Shown: positions 47,245 to 59,339 of the stretch, in pieces | Layout of the letters: every line of letters starts with the position of its first letter | Position numbering within the stretch: position 1 is the stretch's first letter | Origin: Massospora cicadina | Lineage: Eukaryota; Entomophthoromycota; Entomophthoromycetes; Entomophthorales; Entomophthoraceae | DNA length: 64,000 nt | Direction of reading: 5' to 3' | NCBI GenBank assembly: GCA_022478985.1 | Contig: JAKSZP010006706.1 | Span: 1 to 64,000, forward strand | Translations under genes and position numbers: made by a program | The notes under the pieces: model-generated | The model's input: the letters and a program-made list of their open reading frames with translations, nothing else | Database searches by the model: none | What the model was told of the DNA's origin: nothing

Positions 47245-48470
47245 CTAACCATTATCCTTACCCTTTGTAAACTCATAAGAAAATACATGTTGGGCTAGGG
47301 TCTCATGCCAGCGGGTTTGCCGTGGGGTCAAGACATGAGGTGTATGGTAATACAACAAGACACAGTGATCTGTACATATGTGAAAGTGTTTGGATGAGCC
47401 ATGCAAGCGATGACGCCAAGAAATTAACACCTCAAGCACTGTTAATAAAACTTTGTCATAAACGGCATAGTTTAACTCAGGCAGAAACGTCTTCATGGAG
47501 AAATATCCCACTGGATACTCTATTCAATTTTATTCTACTTGTAATAGGACCGCTGCTATGGCAAAGTTGGAGGCATCAGAAGACACAATAAACTTTTTGG
47601 TATCTACATGGCAAAGGATAGACGTGGACAACAGGATGCAATTTACCACTTGGAAAGCATCATGAAAAATTGGGGACCACTGAAGCACTTTTGCCTCGCT
47701 CTCCTTATACAAGGGCGCCGCCACTTCAGAAAGATTTGGTGTGAATTTTTTAACGTACACATCCCCAAAAACTCCTCAATTCCTTGACTGAAGTTGGGGT
47801 GGTCCACTTGCAAATTGCCTTCTCCTTGTCAGGAGTTATCATTTGGCCTTGGTCGAACAGAACGTTGCCCAGAAAGGTGACCTGGGACTTAAAGAACTCA
47901 CGCTTATTGATTTTTAGCGTAAGGTTTGATGTCCTTAAACTCTCCGCTACTTGCCACTGATGTATAGTATGGGACTCTAGATCAGGGGAAGACACCAGAA
48001 TATCATCCATGTAAGCCAACGTGCACATACATAATGTCCCTTAAGGCCGCATATATATGGCGTTGAAAGATAGCTGGTGTGTTTTTCAGCCCAAAGGGCA
48101 AAACCCAAAACTGTAAATTCCTTTTCAGGTGCAGAAAGCAGTTATCCACTTCTGGCACTTCTTAATCCAGATCTAGTTGAAAGCATTTAGTCAATGTAGT
48201 TAGGAAAAGACTTTTGCCTTCTCCACATAGCGAGAAATCTGGGAATCCAAAGGGATGGGATGCAAGTCTGGAACACTGATGTTTTTGAGAAACCCATATT
48301 ATACACATGGGCTTAAGGTACCATCTGACTTTTCCGCAAAGAAAAGTGGAGAAATCCGGGGAGGTAACCTGAAATATTGCGCCTTTAGCTAACTGCTCCA
48401 TAACCCAAATGTCTAAGGCCACTTCCTCCCATACAGTCAAATGGCAAATGGGAGAAAATATACGCATTAG
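47245..48470 (-). pseudogene. Element G reverse transcriptase and RNase H
   Basis: RT palm start at 48467-48162 (many substitutions). The catalytic motif YMDD is at 48002-48013 within LAYMDDILVSS, followed by VTFLGNVLFDQGQM. RNase H: FIVSSDASNFAIAAVLLQ at about 47600-47540 (catalytic Asp), ELNYAVYDKVLLTVLEVL (the Glu of the usual KELL motif reads Val) and CTDHCVLLYYHTPH, then TPRQTRWHETLAQ. Frame changes at about 48030 and 47530. Confidence 0.92.
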
Positions 48471-48479
48471 ATAAAAGGT

Positions 48480-49260
48480 GAGATTGAACTTGCTAAGAAA
48501 ACTGTGAATGAGCTGTTAGTACATTGGTTAAAGCCACATCATACTAAGATTTTAGGTCCTCCAAACAGGAAGGTAAGGGTACCACTAGAGAGGGTTTAAG
48601 CAACGGAGCAAGGCTGAGAGTGTGGATATTGGGCCAGTGGGGCAAGTCACCCTGAGATTTCTCTTCAAACAAAGGGACTACTAATTTAGGACCATTCTTC
48701 CAAGCTATTGATAAGGTATTTTTTCAAGTTAGTTCTGACATCAAACCTTCAAAACCACTCTACTCCCAACATTATGGGGTAAAAGAGGTTTTTGATTGCC
48801 TGGAAGCAGTCAGCCAATTGATATTTGTCAACTTGATAATCCAATAAACCCCAGAAACTTCAGCATGGGAATACCTTGGAAAGCCCTTCCCCTAACCATA
48901 CCACCAGACAAGTAATTCAACTCAAGGTATTCGGTTAGGTCTTGGTCAATAAAATTCTCAGAGCTCATGTATTTATTAAAATAGTTGTGCTGATTTTCCC
49001 TAAAGGGGATGAAAGGGTAGCAGTCAACAAGAAATATCCAGAATGGCCCTTACTAAAGCAGAAAACGCCAATACCTTGCCAGAAAACTCTGAATCAGGCA
49101 TAATCATGCCTTCAGGGTATGTTTTGCATCATAGATGAAGAGAGATAATTGGCTACTCATATTACTGAGGCCACATATTCCACCATATCTTCAGAAGTTT
49201 CATAAACATTTTATATTGTAAAAATAACTCCTTTTTACCGCCTGTGTTCTGCAGATCATT
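48480..49260 (-). pseudogene. Element G protease/linker region
   Basis: No readable frame. By order it holds the protease, but I found no D-T/S-G motif. Listed so the interval is not taken as empty. Confidence 0.4.
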
Positions 49261-49267
49261 GCAGAGG

Positions 49268-50750
49268 TCAAGTGCGGGTTCTATGGGGTGATCTGGTATA
49301 CTGAAATAGGGTCCTCATCAAAGCTGTAAGATCTAATAAAAGGAACATTTTTTGTATGTCATTCACATTATAAAACGCGTTTTCAGGTGAAAACAACCCC
49401 ATACCTGCTCTGATGGCCAAGTGTGCTTCGTTTTCCAGAGCCATCACCACCATGCCTTTCATCAATGCTTTGGCCTTCAACACAGAAACGCTGTGTGAGA
49501 AAAGTCGTTATTATTGATGCATTTTTTGTTATATACAGGTCTAGACTCTCCTGGACCTTTAAAGTCTGCTGAAACGGGAGGAAATTGGTGGGGAGCACTG
49601 CTCCATTCAAGGGAAAAAACTAGCCACAGTCACTGTATCTATAGGGGCTGCCATGGGTAACGTCATTGTGGCAGAAGTTTATAACATTTAATTTAGAATC
49701 GGAGCTAGACCCCTGTTTGCTTTCAAATTTGGTAGAACTTAAAGACTTAGAAAGATAAGATTCCTCCTTTTTGAGGGGCGCTAACGAGTATTTGGGGCCC
49801 ATATAAATAGGGGCTGCCCTGGGTGAAATAATGATGGCCAAATTACTTGGCCCCTTCCAGGCTAGGGTGGGGAAACCGCCCCAAAGAGCTTCAATCAGTT
49901 GGTCAAAGTTGGTAAGGGGGAATGCCAAATTGGGAAGTTTCTCATGGGGAGGTCCAAGGTGAAATGGAGAAATGACGTTTTAATGATGCTGGCAACGGTA
50001 AATCCTGTGCTTTATCACAAAATTCATTCAAATATAATTTCACCAGGTGGCCATATTGGCAAAAAAATCATAGAAGGTTTATAAGAAAACACGTCTGTAT
50101 GACGTTGCTCCAGGACATGCTCCAAACCCTCCACTGATCTCCACAAAAGCGGCTGTACGTGAAACACCTCAAAAACCCAGTTGGCCGCTCCTGGAGACAA
50201 ACAATATAGCAAATCCACCCCATGCAAGGGTGGACAAGAACTAGACAATCTGTTATTATCCAAAGAAGCTTCCAGTGAGAGGAAAGCAAGAGCTGTTTAA
50301 ATTGGTTTAAATCTCAGGGGAAAGTCAGGAAATCGTGACAACAGGTTCATAAAAAGTCCAAATCCACCAGGTACAAGCAGGAAGGGTGGGCACTTCCCAG
50401 TTGGTAGTTGCAAGAATAACGCTGAGATGCACCAATACAAAACCCTTGAGAAAACTGTGATGAGCACCATATTGACCGTGACAAATGGCCAGCGCACCCA
50501 GTTTACATATAAAGAAAGCCCCACATGGATAATTGTGATGCATGTAAAATAAAAAGTTTGGTCGACAAATGTCATGAGAGTGTTTGTAACTCTCTTGTTT
50601 CCAGAGAGGTAATGTGGGATGCACAGCCAACCGCTAGGGAACCAACCATTAGCAAGTTCATAAAGAGGGCACCGCGGAGGGTGCCAGAGCAAAAGAGACC
50701 TAGGCTGAGGGTGTACAACACGGTGTATTATAGTGAATAACAAAGAACCT
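49268..50750 (-). pseudogene. Element G gag
   Basis: Open pieces at 50743-50297, 50263-50024, 49928-49620 and 49610-49383 in different frames. The piece around 50200 (AANWVFEVF..LLWRSVEGLEHVLE) resembles element N's gag (LNWVRELLEE..SVEECLDWID), supporting the capsid assignment. No CCHC knuckle was found, again like element N. Confidence 0.6.
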
Positions 50751-50883
50751 CAGAACTTGGTTGGGCTCCAAAGGGTAGTCCATAACCTGGTTGAGATTGG
50801 TGCTAGGATGCTGGGGTGCCTCAACTTGAAGGGAACCAGGGTGACCCACAGGTGCAATGGATACTGTAGTTAATTTGGATAAA

Positions 50884-50895
50884 AGAACATGACCA
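50884..50895 (-). promoter_or_regulatory. Primer binding site of element G
   Basis: Minus-strand TGGTCATGTTCT begins four bases after the 5' LTR. It differs from the TGGTGCTCACTAC site of elements C-F, so a different tRNA would prime it. Confidence 0.6.
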
Positions 50896-50899
50896 ACGT

Positions 50900-51455
50900 T
50901 GTTGATCTCTTCAAAGAGGTCCATGCACAGGTTTGCCAATAACCATATTAAAAACGTAAACTTAACAGGGAATTTTATTTTAGGAATTCGACCAACAAGG
51001 AAAGTTGGTCTCAGGGAAACGTATTTAAGCAATAGGGGGTGAGTTGTCAATCATAAGAAATAGTGCTAAGCCTAAGTGCACCAATAGGTGCACGCTACCA
51101 TTAGCCTGATTCCTGTAACAAAAATTTAACCAAACTTGAGTTATGTATTGTAATTAGACTTGACCCAATTTGGTAATATCAAAATTGAAAAAGATTTGAA
51201 ACCCTGTTCCTCAAGCAATCTTAATAAACCGTCAGAATTCAGAACGTAGCTGGTGCAAATTAAATCCGTGGCTGTAATGCCAAACTGAGCATCATGCACA
51301 TTCCCAGGACCAACCTGAGCATACTTTGCCTGTACCCAGCGTTGGTCCAGAGTATGCCTAAAGTCAGGTATGCCTGCCAACTTCACCTTTTTGGCCTCCT
51401 TTTGCAGCTTTGTCCTTAAAATTGGTTCCCTCAATTATGTCATGGAATAATGACA
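50900..51455 (-). repeat. 5' LTR of element G
   Basis: 556 bp, plus-orientation start TGTTGATC and end ATGACA; partner of 45027-45562. Confidence 0.88.
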
Positions 51456-53594
51456 AATAGTTTAAAACAACGTGAATTGATTCCAATATAATGTAATTGT
51501 AACATCAATATGTCAGGTAATGATATTTTTTGCTTGGCTTTAAGTCCCACCTGTCAATAAACCTACATAATAGCATTTTTCTGAGATAATAGTTAAATAT
51601 GGGGCAGTTAGGTGCAATCAATCACCTTGTAACTAAGTATCTATGACTTTTTGTTGATGGGGAGTTTCTATAGCTCTGCTTAAACTTTTTGGAGTCTCCA
51701 TACTCCAGTAATGGTATTTATCAATGTGCTTTTAGAGTCAATCTACTTTATGCACTAGTGCATCAATCAAAAAGTAATAGAGACAGTCCATTTTTTTATG
51801 AGTGTTATAGACATAATAAACTATATTGTTGCTCTAGATTTTTTTTCACAGAGACTGTCTAGCTAATATTCATTGGTGTCTTTCATCTGTTGCAGCCAAT
51901 ATAGCAATGAGCTATTGGTGATAATTGTAAAATGCTTCTTGTACAAGAAGAGAAATAAATTATTAACAGTCTTGAATGTATACCATGAATTTTTATTTGG
52001 TTACATAAAGATTTCTTTGTCTTTAGTCAGAGGTTTGCTAATAAAGCAACTAGATGCTTTTACCACACTTTTCTTGTGTTATTTCTGGATAAACAATTGC
52101 TATCATTTTAACCAGTTAGTTAAAGAAAACTTTTAAGCTTAATATGAGTTACAAAGGAGCGGTGGTTAGAGTAGTCCTTATAGCATCAAAGACTGCTACT
52201 CAAATTCCCATTGAAAAGGTGAATTTTTATGGAGATTTAAACCAGGGTTTATCAAGATTGGAAAAATATGTATGAACTTGCTAATAGAAAACCATACCAA
52301 AGAACACATCGTCATCCTAAAGACTCTTTAGAGAGAATATCCACTCATTATCCCCTGACTATATCAATTAGTGGCAAATTAAATTTTTTGGTCACTTATT
52401 ACTAAGGAACTCTATTCTCAGAGAAAAAAATGAGCCCTTAGTTAGCTTGAGTTTTCTAGAGACCTTTCAAATTATTTTAAAACACCTTTTTTAGTACTTT
52501 AGATGCCTGGTTAAAAACAAGTAAAACAGTAATCATCACAAAAAACCCACACGCTGGTTTTTGTAGGTCCACAACAGCCTATCTATTCTATAATATAAAG
52601 TAGTAGGGGCATTGCACAGTCCTTCATTAGTATTAGGGCACATTTGGCTTGATTATCAGAAAATAGGTTTACTCTACAATACCTACTGGCAAGATCCGAT
52701 TTAAGAAAGGTATAGAAAGCTATCTAGTAGTCTCTACTTCTCATTGATAATGGATAACGGGAAAATATCCTTATTAATGATAGAGATAAGGCATTAATAA
52801 TTTATAATCACTAAAGGGATACCAATCATTTTGAATAAGTCAAAGTGAAAATCAAATGAAACCTAACTTAATGGAATATAATATCTTTAAGAAGTAGCTT
52901 TTTGACTTAAAGGTACCTGAGCTTCTTGAAATTTTTACTTAGAGGATATGTGGTTGGTGTGAGCATCCTATTTATATACTCAATTGAAAGCGCTCCTCTT
53001 ATGACTGATTTTGCATAGTACGTTAGAGGTGTATTTGTAAAATTTTCAATGAGGTTCTCAGACGTCTTTCATTGATCAAAAGTTAGTTCAGTACACAATT
53101 TGACATTCTAAAATTTCAGAAGATGTGTCTTCCAACCCAAAATTGCAAAGCTTTCCTAATCCATGATTAATAAAAATTTTCTTCAATAGGATAAGCCAAT
53201 TAGAGGTTATATTAAAATTGGTTATATCTTTTTGTTTTAGATTGCATAACCAAGAATAGAGTGGTAATAATTGCTTTTCAAGAAAATTTAAAGATCCCAG
53301 GCAGGTCTGAACTTACCATATGGAGGGTGTTGGAGCTTGTAATGGTAAGAAAATCAAATTATCTTTCAAAATTTGGTATGTATATTAAATAAAGCCCTCC
53401 TTTAGAATTTGGTCTTAAGCCTTATCTGTTTCATCACCTAAAAAATTGGTAATGTCCTGGACAGAAAATCAATATAAGGAAGATTGAGAATTTTCTTAAA
53501 AAGGACTAGTTTATCTAACTCACAAGTTATGATCCTGATGAAGCTGTTTACCAAATCCCAACGACTCAATCTAGAAGCCCCAGGGCAATGTGGT
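51456..53594 (-). pseudogene. Old Ty3/Gypsy RT fragment H in decayed surroundings
   Basis: Only the part near 52830-52590 is recognisable on the minus strand: NKDIFPLSIINEK (RT finger/palm start) and EGLCNAPTTL (the conserved GLCNAPATF block). The rest, 51456-52580 and 52840-53594, shows no gene. AT-rich open frames there (such as 51873-52136) carry no signature. Element G truncates it on the left. Confidence 0.6.
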
Positions 53595-54136
53595 TGTTGG
53601 GATTCTCCATCTATTGGGGGAAACCCCAACTAGGGGTCATGGCTTGCCTATAGGCAAATTCCGGATTGAGCTCTCCTTTAACTTGGGTTGATCCCAATCC
53701 AAAGTATTGGGGATCAGCACTAATAAATACTAAGTTAAATTAATAATTGGCACTGGCGACTAATGGTGAGAATGTTAAACAAATATAATATCGTGGCAAA
53801 ATCACTTTCAATGCGCACCTCAATCAAATAACCCTTTCATTATGCAACAGCAAATTATTCTGAGGATGATCCCGCTCCCTTTTGTAATTGTACTATCCCA
53901 ATTGGCAATCAATGCCAATATCTCCCTAACCTGCTTTTACCAAATCTTTCCCTTCCTGAACCCACTTTTAGACTTGAGGTCATATAAGTTATCATGGCTT
54001 TTTTAATAAAATTACCCTTTCTCACAATCTCTTTTCCTAATTTAACTTATTAAGGCCTTGATAGCCTATTAACTCGTTGGGGGCTATAGGTCCCTGATTA
54101 TGGGCCAGGTTTGTGTTGCTACCTCATGTCCTGACA
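53595..54136 (+). repeat. LTR family W, copy 2
   Basis: Starts TGTTGGGATTCT and ends TCCTGACA, followed by GTGGT, the start of a degenerate primer site. It shares CACTGGCGACTA and CCCTTTTGTAATTGTA with 7282-8090. Confidence 0.55.
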
Positions 54137-54959
54137 GTGGTAAAATTATTCAGCGTTGGTGGACAACAAAGGCCATATTTTGACCCTCATACTCAATGAG
54201 AATTAAAGATCCTAATTGAAGGGGACTTAAATGGTCCCTATGCAACAATAATCCACCTGTAAGTCTGGGGGAGCAGCCCCTGCAATTGAGTTGGGAGATA
54301 TCACTGTTTCAGACCAGGAAGGGAATGAAGCCGGTGGCCATTCTTTTGTCACACTGGGTAATTTAGACCCATGTGGTAGATGAGAGGTGGGAGATGGCAT
54401 ACACCTTAAGGTCACGTTGTTTTCCCTTATAATAACCACTCATGATTTATTACAAAGAATTTAGGGTGTGTGGAGGGAAGTGGCGGCGTCCAAGGGTCTC
54501 CACCAGCTGTGGGTTGGTAGAAATCCTTCCCCTCAGCAAGTTCTCTCTGGTGGTTCAAGTTCCTCCAATAGTAGTAGATTGGAATCTGCGGAAAATAAAG
54601 TGATAAATCAGTTTCAGGCGTGAGATTTATGATCCTAAGCAGGTAGTTTGTCTTCAAAAAGTTTAATCTGATCCCTGATAGGTACAGGTGTAACAAACTT
54701 CTTTCTGACCCAGTAAAACCAGCCTTATATGGCCTGGCTGTAGTCGCCCACAGTCACCTGCCAAATGAAGCGACGCCAAACCAAAAAGCAAAACTGCGTC
54801 AGGAGGTGAAAGTTTATGGAAAAGTTAGAGTGTGAGGACTGGCCTGGCTGGAAGAGATCTGGTGGCATAGAATTTCAGGATGCTAATCTGCCCCAATATA
54901 AAATTTGAAATTATTTCTGACAATGATTAAAATCATTTAGGTCCCCAATATTTACAAGC
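54137..54959. other. Unassigned sequence between LTR W and element E
   Basis: Minus-strand frames at 54227-54439 and 54427-54696 are open but have no recognised motif. It may be interior of the element whose LTR is at 53595-54136. Confidence 0.35.
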
Positions 54960-56123
54960 TGTTGGGATTTTTGCCCATATTCCCAGCCTGCTAGATTACC
55001 AGGAATAGCTAGGGGAAAATATCTTAATGCAAGGTGAATTGGAATTGGTGGACCCTAATTTCAGAGTAACTTTGTTTAGGGGATTTTGGGATATTTTCCT
55101 GGTCATATCCATCAGAAATAGATCCAGATGAATACTTAAGGTCTCATCAGGCGGAATTGCCAACAAAATAGGGTCATCTGATAGTGATTGACTATCAGGT
55201 GTACTGACTGGAATCAGTCAGGTTTCATCACCAACTGATTGGGAATGTAAATAGCAAGTTTGAGGCGGATGATGCCACCTGCAACTAGTAAATTAATCAG
55301 TTGGTTCATGACCTGCCTTAATGGTAATAAGTCCCATCTCCTAAGCAGGTCGCTAGCCAAATATGGTTGGTTCACTTGGATCATGAGGAAAATGTTAGGG
55401 ACACGTTTTCTGACACTTTCCATTTAGGTCTTGAGGATGTCCAATGACAGAATCCTAGCCAGGATGGGGAAGACCATCATTGCCAAGATAAGGATGGGTG
55501 ATTCAATGGCAACAGCTGTTATTCATCAAAGAGGTATCAACTGAGGGTTAGATGACCAAATACACACTATAAATTTCATAAAATATACTTATAATAAAAG
55601 CCATAGTTTATATTAAATACTCAGAGTTTAGAACAGAGTTATATAGTTCTATAGTTTTCATCCAGTATATAGTTTAAGAGTAAACTGTATCAGCTTTCAA
55701 TTGTTTTATTCTTCTCAAGGATATTATTGATGTGTGCGATAATTGGGAGACTCTTAAGGAAAAGAGTAAAGGTCTGAGTGGGGATCTAGAGAAAAAGGAG
55801 AATCAATAGAAAGATTGCTGCCAACAGTGTGTTGGACTGAAGAGACTGTCACCAGGGAATCTCAGAGGATATTGGGTTGGACAGAATGAGGGAACGAATC
55901 CCCATTTTAGGACATATCATGTTTTTAGCGGGAATACTGGCTGAGCGTTGGGCCAAGATCCAAGAATTCCACTCAACTATGGATAGTTGTCATCATAATA
56001 TTATCAACTAATAATATCAAATACTATACAAGGCGGACAGATTGCATAAGAACTGAACCTGTGCATTAGTAAGTTTATTGGGGTTGATTACTGATAATAA
56101 CCCAAAAATAATAAATTTTTACA
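54960..56123 (+). repeat. 5' LTR of element E (family Y)
   Basis: 1164 bp, TGTTGGGATTTTTGCCCATA to AATTTTTACA. It aligns with element F's LTR in reverse orientation and with the 3' LTR start at 63974. Confidence 0.9.
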
Positions 56124-56126
56124 ATT

Positions 56127-56142
56127 TGGTGCTCACTACAGG
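56127..56142 (+). promoter_or_regulatory. Primer binding site of element E
   Basis: TGGTGCTCACTACAGG, three bases after the LTR; identical to that of element C over 16 bases. Confidence 0.87.
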
Positions 56143-56169
56143 GGGTGTAGTTGAGTATAAGAACTTAGA

Positions 56170-57050
56170 ACATGATGTCCTATGAAGATTTTTCTAATTC
56201 TGGAAATAAGTCACTAAAGAAATTAACTTTAATGAAGATAAAACGTGAAGTGGATCACGTTTATTGGCATTCACCCAGCTCTTAAGTGGAGCTCCAAGTG
56301 AAGCAAATGGAGGATGCTCAAGTTCAGGTAAAAGGACTTGCAGTCTAGATATGGAACTATCTAGTGCTGCAAGGAAATCTGTTCCACCAGACATCTACTT
56401 GAGATGAAGAGTATCAGCAGGGCCAACTAAGTTAAAAATTGGGTATTCTGGAAAAAGTCCCAAAGAACAGCAGGATCAACTCAAAGTGACTTTGGATCCG
56501 CTTTAAATAGTTCTGAGGAGTGAGTGTTTAGATGAAGCATTGGATGAAATAGGAAGTAATCATTCAGGAGAATTGAATTGCTATACCAATGAAGATATGA
56601 AGTCAAAACCAGAAACGTTTGATTCAAGATAGTAAAGAAAATCGTTTGACTCAATAACACTCAACCAATGATTAGAAGTTACTGGAGACGAGTTCATCAA
56701 TTCAGGAAAAATTGGATGAGGCTAAAGAGGTTAGAACGATATGTCTAATTAAATTTTTCAATGAGTGCCAAAAATCGTTTCCAGGAGAAAAATGATTTGA
56801 ACAATTGGATGGAACTAATGGCTAATGAGATATGAGGACAAAGCATCAGTTGCCAAAATATGAGAGGAAATTAGGACCTGTTGGACGGATAACCAGTCAG
56901 GATCAAAGGCCAAATATATTCAAGAGTATTGCCAGAGTTGGCAAGAGTAGGCTATATGTGAAGAGACAGTGCTGTTGGTCATATAGTGAAGAAGGTCAAT
57001 ACTAATTGGAAGTATTGAGCCTAAGAGAAAATATTCGCAATGTTCCCAGC
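56170..57050 (+). pseudogene. Element E gag remnant
   Basis: Starts near the ATG at 56172 (MSYEDFSNSGNKSLKK). Charged, coiled-coil-like pieces (SSIQEKLDEAKEVRTICLIKFF) are interrupted by many stops. The corresponding element F gag continues into a CCHC knuckle and protease; here the sequence runs into the spacer at 57051 instead. Confidence 0.5.
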
Positions 57051-57120
57051 GGACCTCTGAACCATTAAATGGTTATGTACTGAGGTTTTGATCAAGTCCT
57101 AGAAGAGGACCACTGAACCA
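57051..57120 (+). repeat. Spacer repeat P, copy 1
   Basis: Aligns with 61964-62033. Holds GGACCTCTGAACC (57051-57063) and GGACCACTGAACC (57107-57119), 56 bases apart. Ends in TGAACCA, the left target duplication of half-LINE copy 2. Confidence 0.75.
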
Positions 57121-59099
57121 AATGGATGATTAAAACTTTTTATATATTCAAGGCAAGTCAACCAGAGGATGGGCATTACCAAAACTAAAACTAGACTAAA
57201 ATTAACGTAACTACTTGGTTTAAACAAAACGCTATAGTGAGCGGATTGAATGAAACACTTCAAAAAAACAACCAACCAGGTGGGCAGCTGAAACCGCTTA
57301 TCCCTCCATGGCGGAAGGGGAGGGGGGTTGAGGGTTCATCTTTGGCAGCCTCTTCAGCAGCATCTTCTTCCTCCCATAGTAGAGTGCATGTCACGGCAGA
57401 CAGTAATGGCGTTGGGGCATCTGCAACATGGGGTTCAATATCTCTAATAATTGAGATTTAATGGAAATTGCCAGCTAGGTAAATGGCGCTGGGATATTCA
57501 GTTAAAGCTTTTTCAGCTTTGACGTGGTCATCTGGGAGTTTAACAAATGTGGCAATGTTGGTTCAGGATACTCTTGCTTTTGGATTCCATGCTTCAGTTG
57601 CCACGTTCTGGATAGCATCTTTAACGTTTTTGTGTAGCTGGTTCACTGTGATTTTACTTTTTGGGGTTAGGGTTGCAGGGATGATAGGAGGTGAATTTCT
57701 CCTGTGAACATCGCTACTGATTTAGTGACAGCTTTACGCAGGGGATGACAATCTGGTGTTGCAGCTGCTATGACTGCAAGCTGGTGATTACTGCGAAATC
57801 TTTCAGCGTTTGGCTGTGGGGTATAAATTTGAGAGGGGTATCTGGCATCCCATTCTGCATTAATGAACTGCTCAATTTGAAGAGTTGGTTTTTCAATGAA
57901 CTTACCTGATTCATCAATTTAAGCCAACAATTCCCATGGGTTTTGGTTGAATTGTATTGGGGAATCAGCATACGGTTGAGGTTTGGTTGATTCATTTGAG
58001 GAAGCGTGGGATCAAACTGGGATCCAATATGATGCTTGATTGGAGGATCTACCTGTGGCATTGGGGTGAGGAGGAGGCTAATTGGTGGCTGCAGGTGCAG
58101 CTGCAGCTTCCAGTTTTGGGGGTGGGGGAGGTAGGATTGTGCCCCATACTGGAACTTGTATAGGGTGGGCAGCAGATTGGAGGTCAGCGGATGAGTCTTC
58201 CAATCAATCAGATTTGGTTAGGAGGGGCACTTGCGTTTTGAGTGGTCCAACTTGAAACATGATGGACAGATCGTCCGCCAGCCCTTGATGTGGGCCCAAA
58301 ACGGATGATCAGGCGCTGAGGGAATAAAAGTGCGCAGCAGAATTGACACCGCGATTATATTAAATCCAGGGCTGATTGTGGCATATGCCTGAGGCCCAGA
58401 AAGTCGTGTGGCCCCATTTGGGACCACAAATTGTAAGATGGGGTTGAAGCCATGGGCTGCCAAACCATTTATCAGCTCCTGGTGGAGCACTTCAGGGGGG
58501 AGGTGGGTTGGAAAAACAGCAAACTGAACCACCAAGGTGGTGTCCTCTGGGAGCTGAGTCCAAGTTGTGGGGAGAGGGGTACCCTGGAATACCAGGGGCA
58601 CAGTTGCTGCAATGGCAGCATTGGCTTCACAGGTGAAGCCAAGGTCAAAATACCCACTTTTAGGGGCGGAAATTTATAGTCTGGAGGGTGTCATCACCGC
58701 CTGTGCCATTTCAATAATGGCTTGGTCGTGGTATGGGAATAGTTTCCCATATTTGACCCTTAGGCTATAGCGCATGTTGCTCAGGGGAGCACTAGGGGCA
58801 GTGAGGTACCGCTTGGGTATGAGCAAGGTGGGTGTCGAGGTCCTTGGGCAGAACGAATTGTCCCATAGGTTTGGAATGACTGGGTGAACCAGTCCTAGCG
58901 CGTTTTCCGCCTGTATGGAAAACATCAGGGGGAGTTTTGCCACTGCCCCATGCTGGAGCAGCTGTCAGAGAATCTGAGGACATTGGAGTGAAACTACAAT
59001 GGGCAAATTCTATTTGTTTTATTAATTCATGTAATTTTGCTCAGAAAGTTACGCTAAGCGGAAAGAAAGTGGATAATTAAATCTTAAGAGCATAAGATT
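57121..59099 (-). mobile_element. ORF1-only retroelement (half-LINE-like), copy 2
   Basis: A 1979-bp minus-strand unit between TGAACCA at 57114-57120 and TGAACCA at 59100-59106. The undisturbed version of this target occurs at 62027-62033 within the same element. Both ends align with copy 1 (8230-10159) to within about 20-30 bases. The leader from the right end to the ATG is about 116 bases. The 3' end is A-rich (AATATATAAAAAG). No ORF2 is present. Confidence 0.7.
57255..58983 (-). pseudogene. Gag-like / LINE ORF1-like RNA-binding protein gene, copy 2
   Basis: True ATG at 58983 (MSSDSLTAAPAWGSGKTPPD). N-terminal pieces 58983-58792 and 58943-58674 are in two frames (MRYSLRVKYGKLFPYHDQAI). The central piece 58601-58218 has LVVQFAVFPTHLPPEVLHQEL, NGATRLSGPQAYATI and an intact zinc knuckle CPSCFKLDHSKRKC (C-X2-C-X4-H-X4-C). 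The C-terminal third (58200-57255) is broken but aligns with copy 1 (LLSAVTCTLLWEEEDAAEEA). The order of an RRM-like region then knuckle is that of ORF1 proteins of fungal LINEs; the family assignment is inference. Confidence 0.62.
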
Positions 59100-59100
59100 T

Positions 59101-59225
59101 GAACCATGATAACTGGTAGGTCAGAGTTACCTAAGGGTCCAGTTTGGATGAAGGGGAAAAGAAGGACCTCTGAACCTTTTTGTAGGTTGCAAGTCCCATT
59201 GCAAAAGAAAAATACAAAAAATATC
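59101..59225 (+). repeat. Spacer repeat Q, copy 1
   Basis: Aligns with 62028-62150 (AACTGGTAGG, CCAGTTTGG, AAGTCCCAT). Holds GGACCTCTGAACC at 59164-59176. Contiguous with P at the second location, separated from it here by the half-LINE. Confidence 0.75.
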
Positions 59226-59339
59226 AATTTTTATGGTCTATGAGTTTTGGACCTAATTGATGAGAAATCCTGACAGCTGAACTTAGGAAATTCCATCTTT
59301 GATGAGATTGAATTATTGGCCGGGGTAACCAGAGTATCA

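Larger units (their letters stand above)
45027..51455 (-). mobile_element. Chromovirus element G
   Basis: Minus-strand element whose LTRs (45027-45562 and 50900-51455) are clearly alike, e.g. CATATTAAAAACGTAAACTTAACAGGGAATTTTA in both. The left LTR lacks its first bases because element F joins there. Order: 5' LTR, primer site, gag, protease region, RT, RNase H, integrase, chromodomain remnant, polypurine tract, 3' LTR. The sequence after the right LTR (AATAG) cannot be compared because the left flank is lost. Confidence 0.9.
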
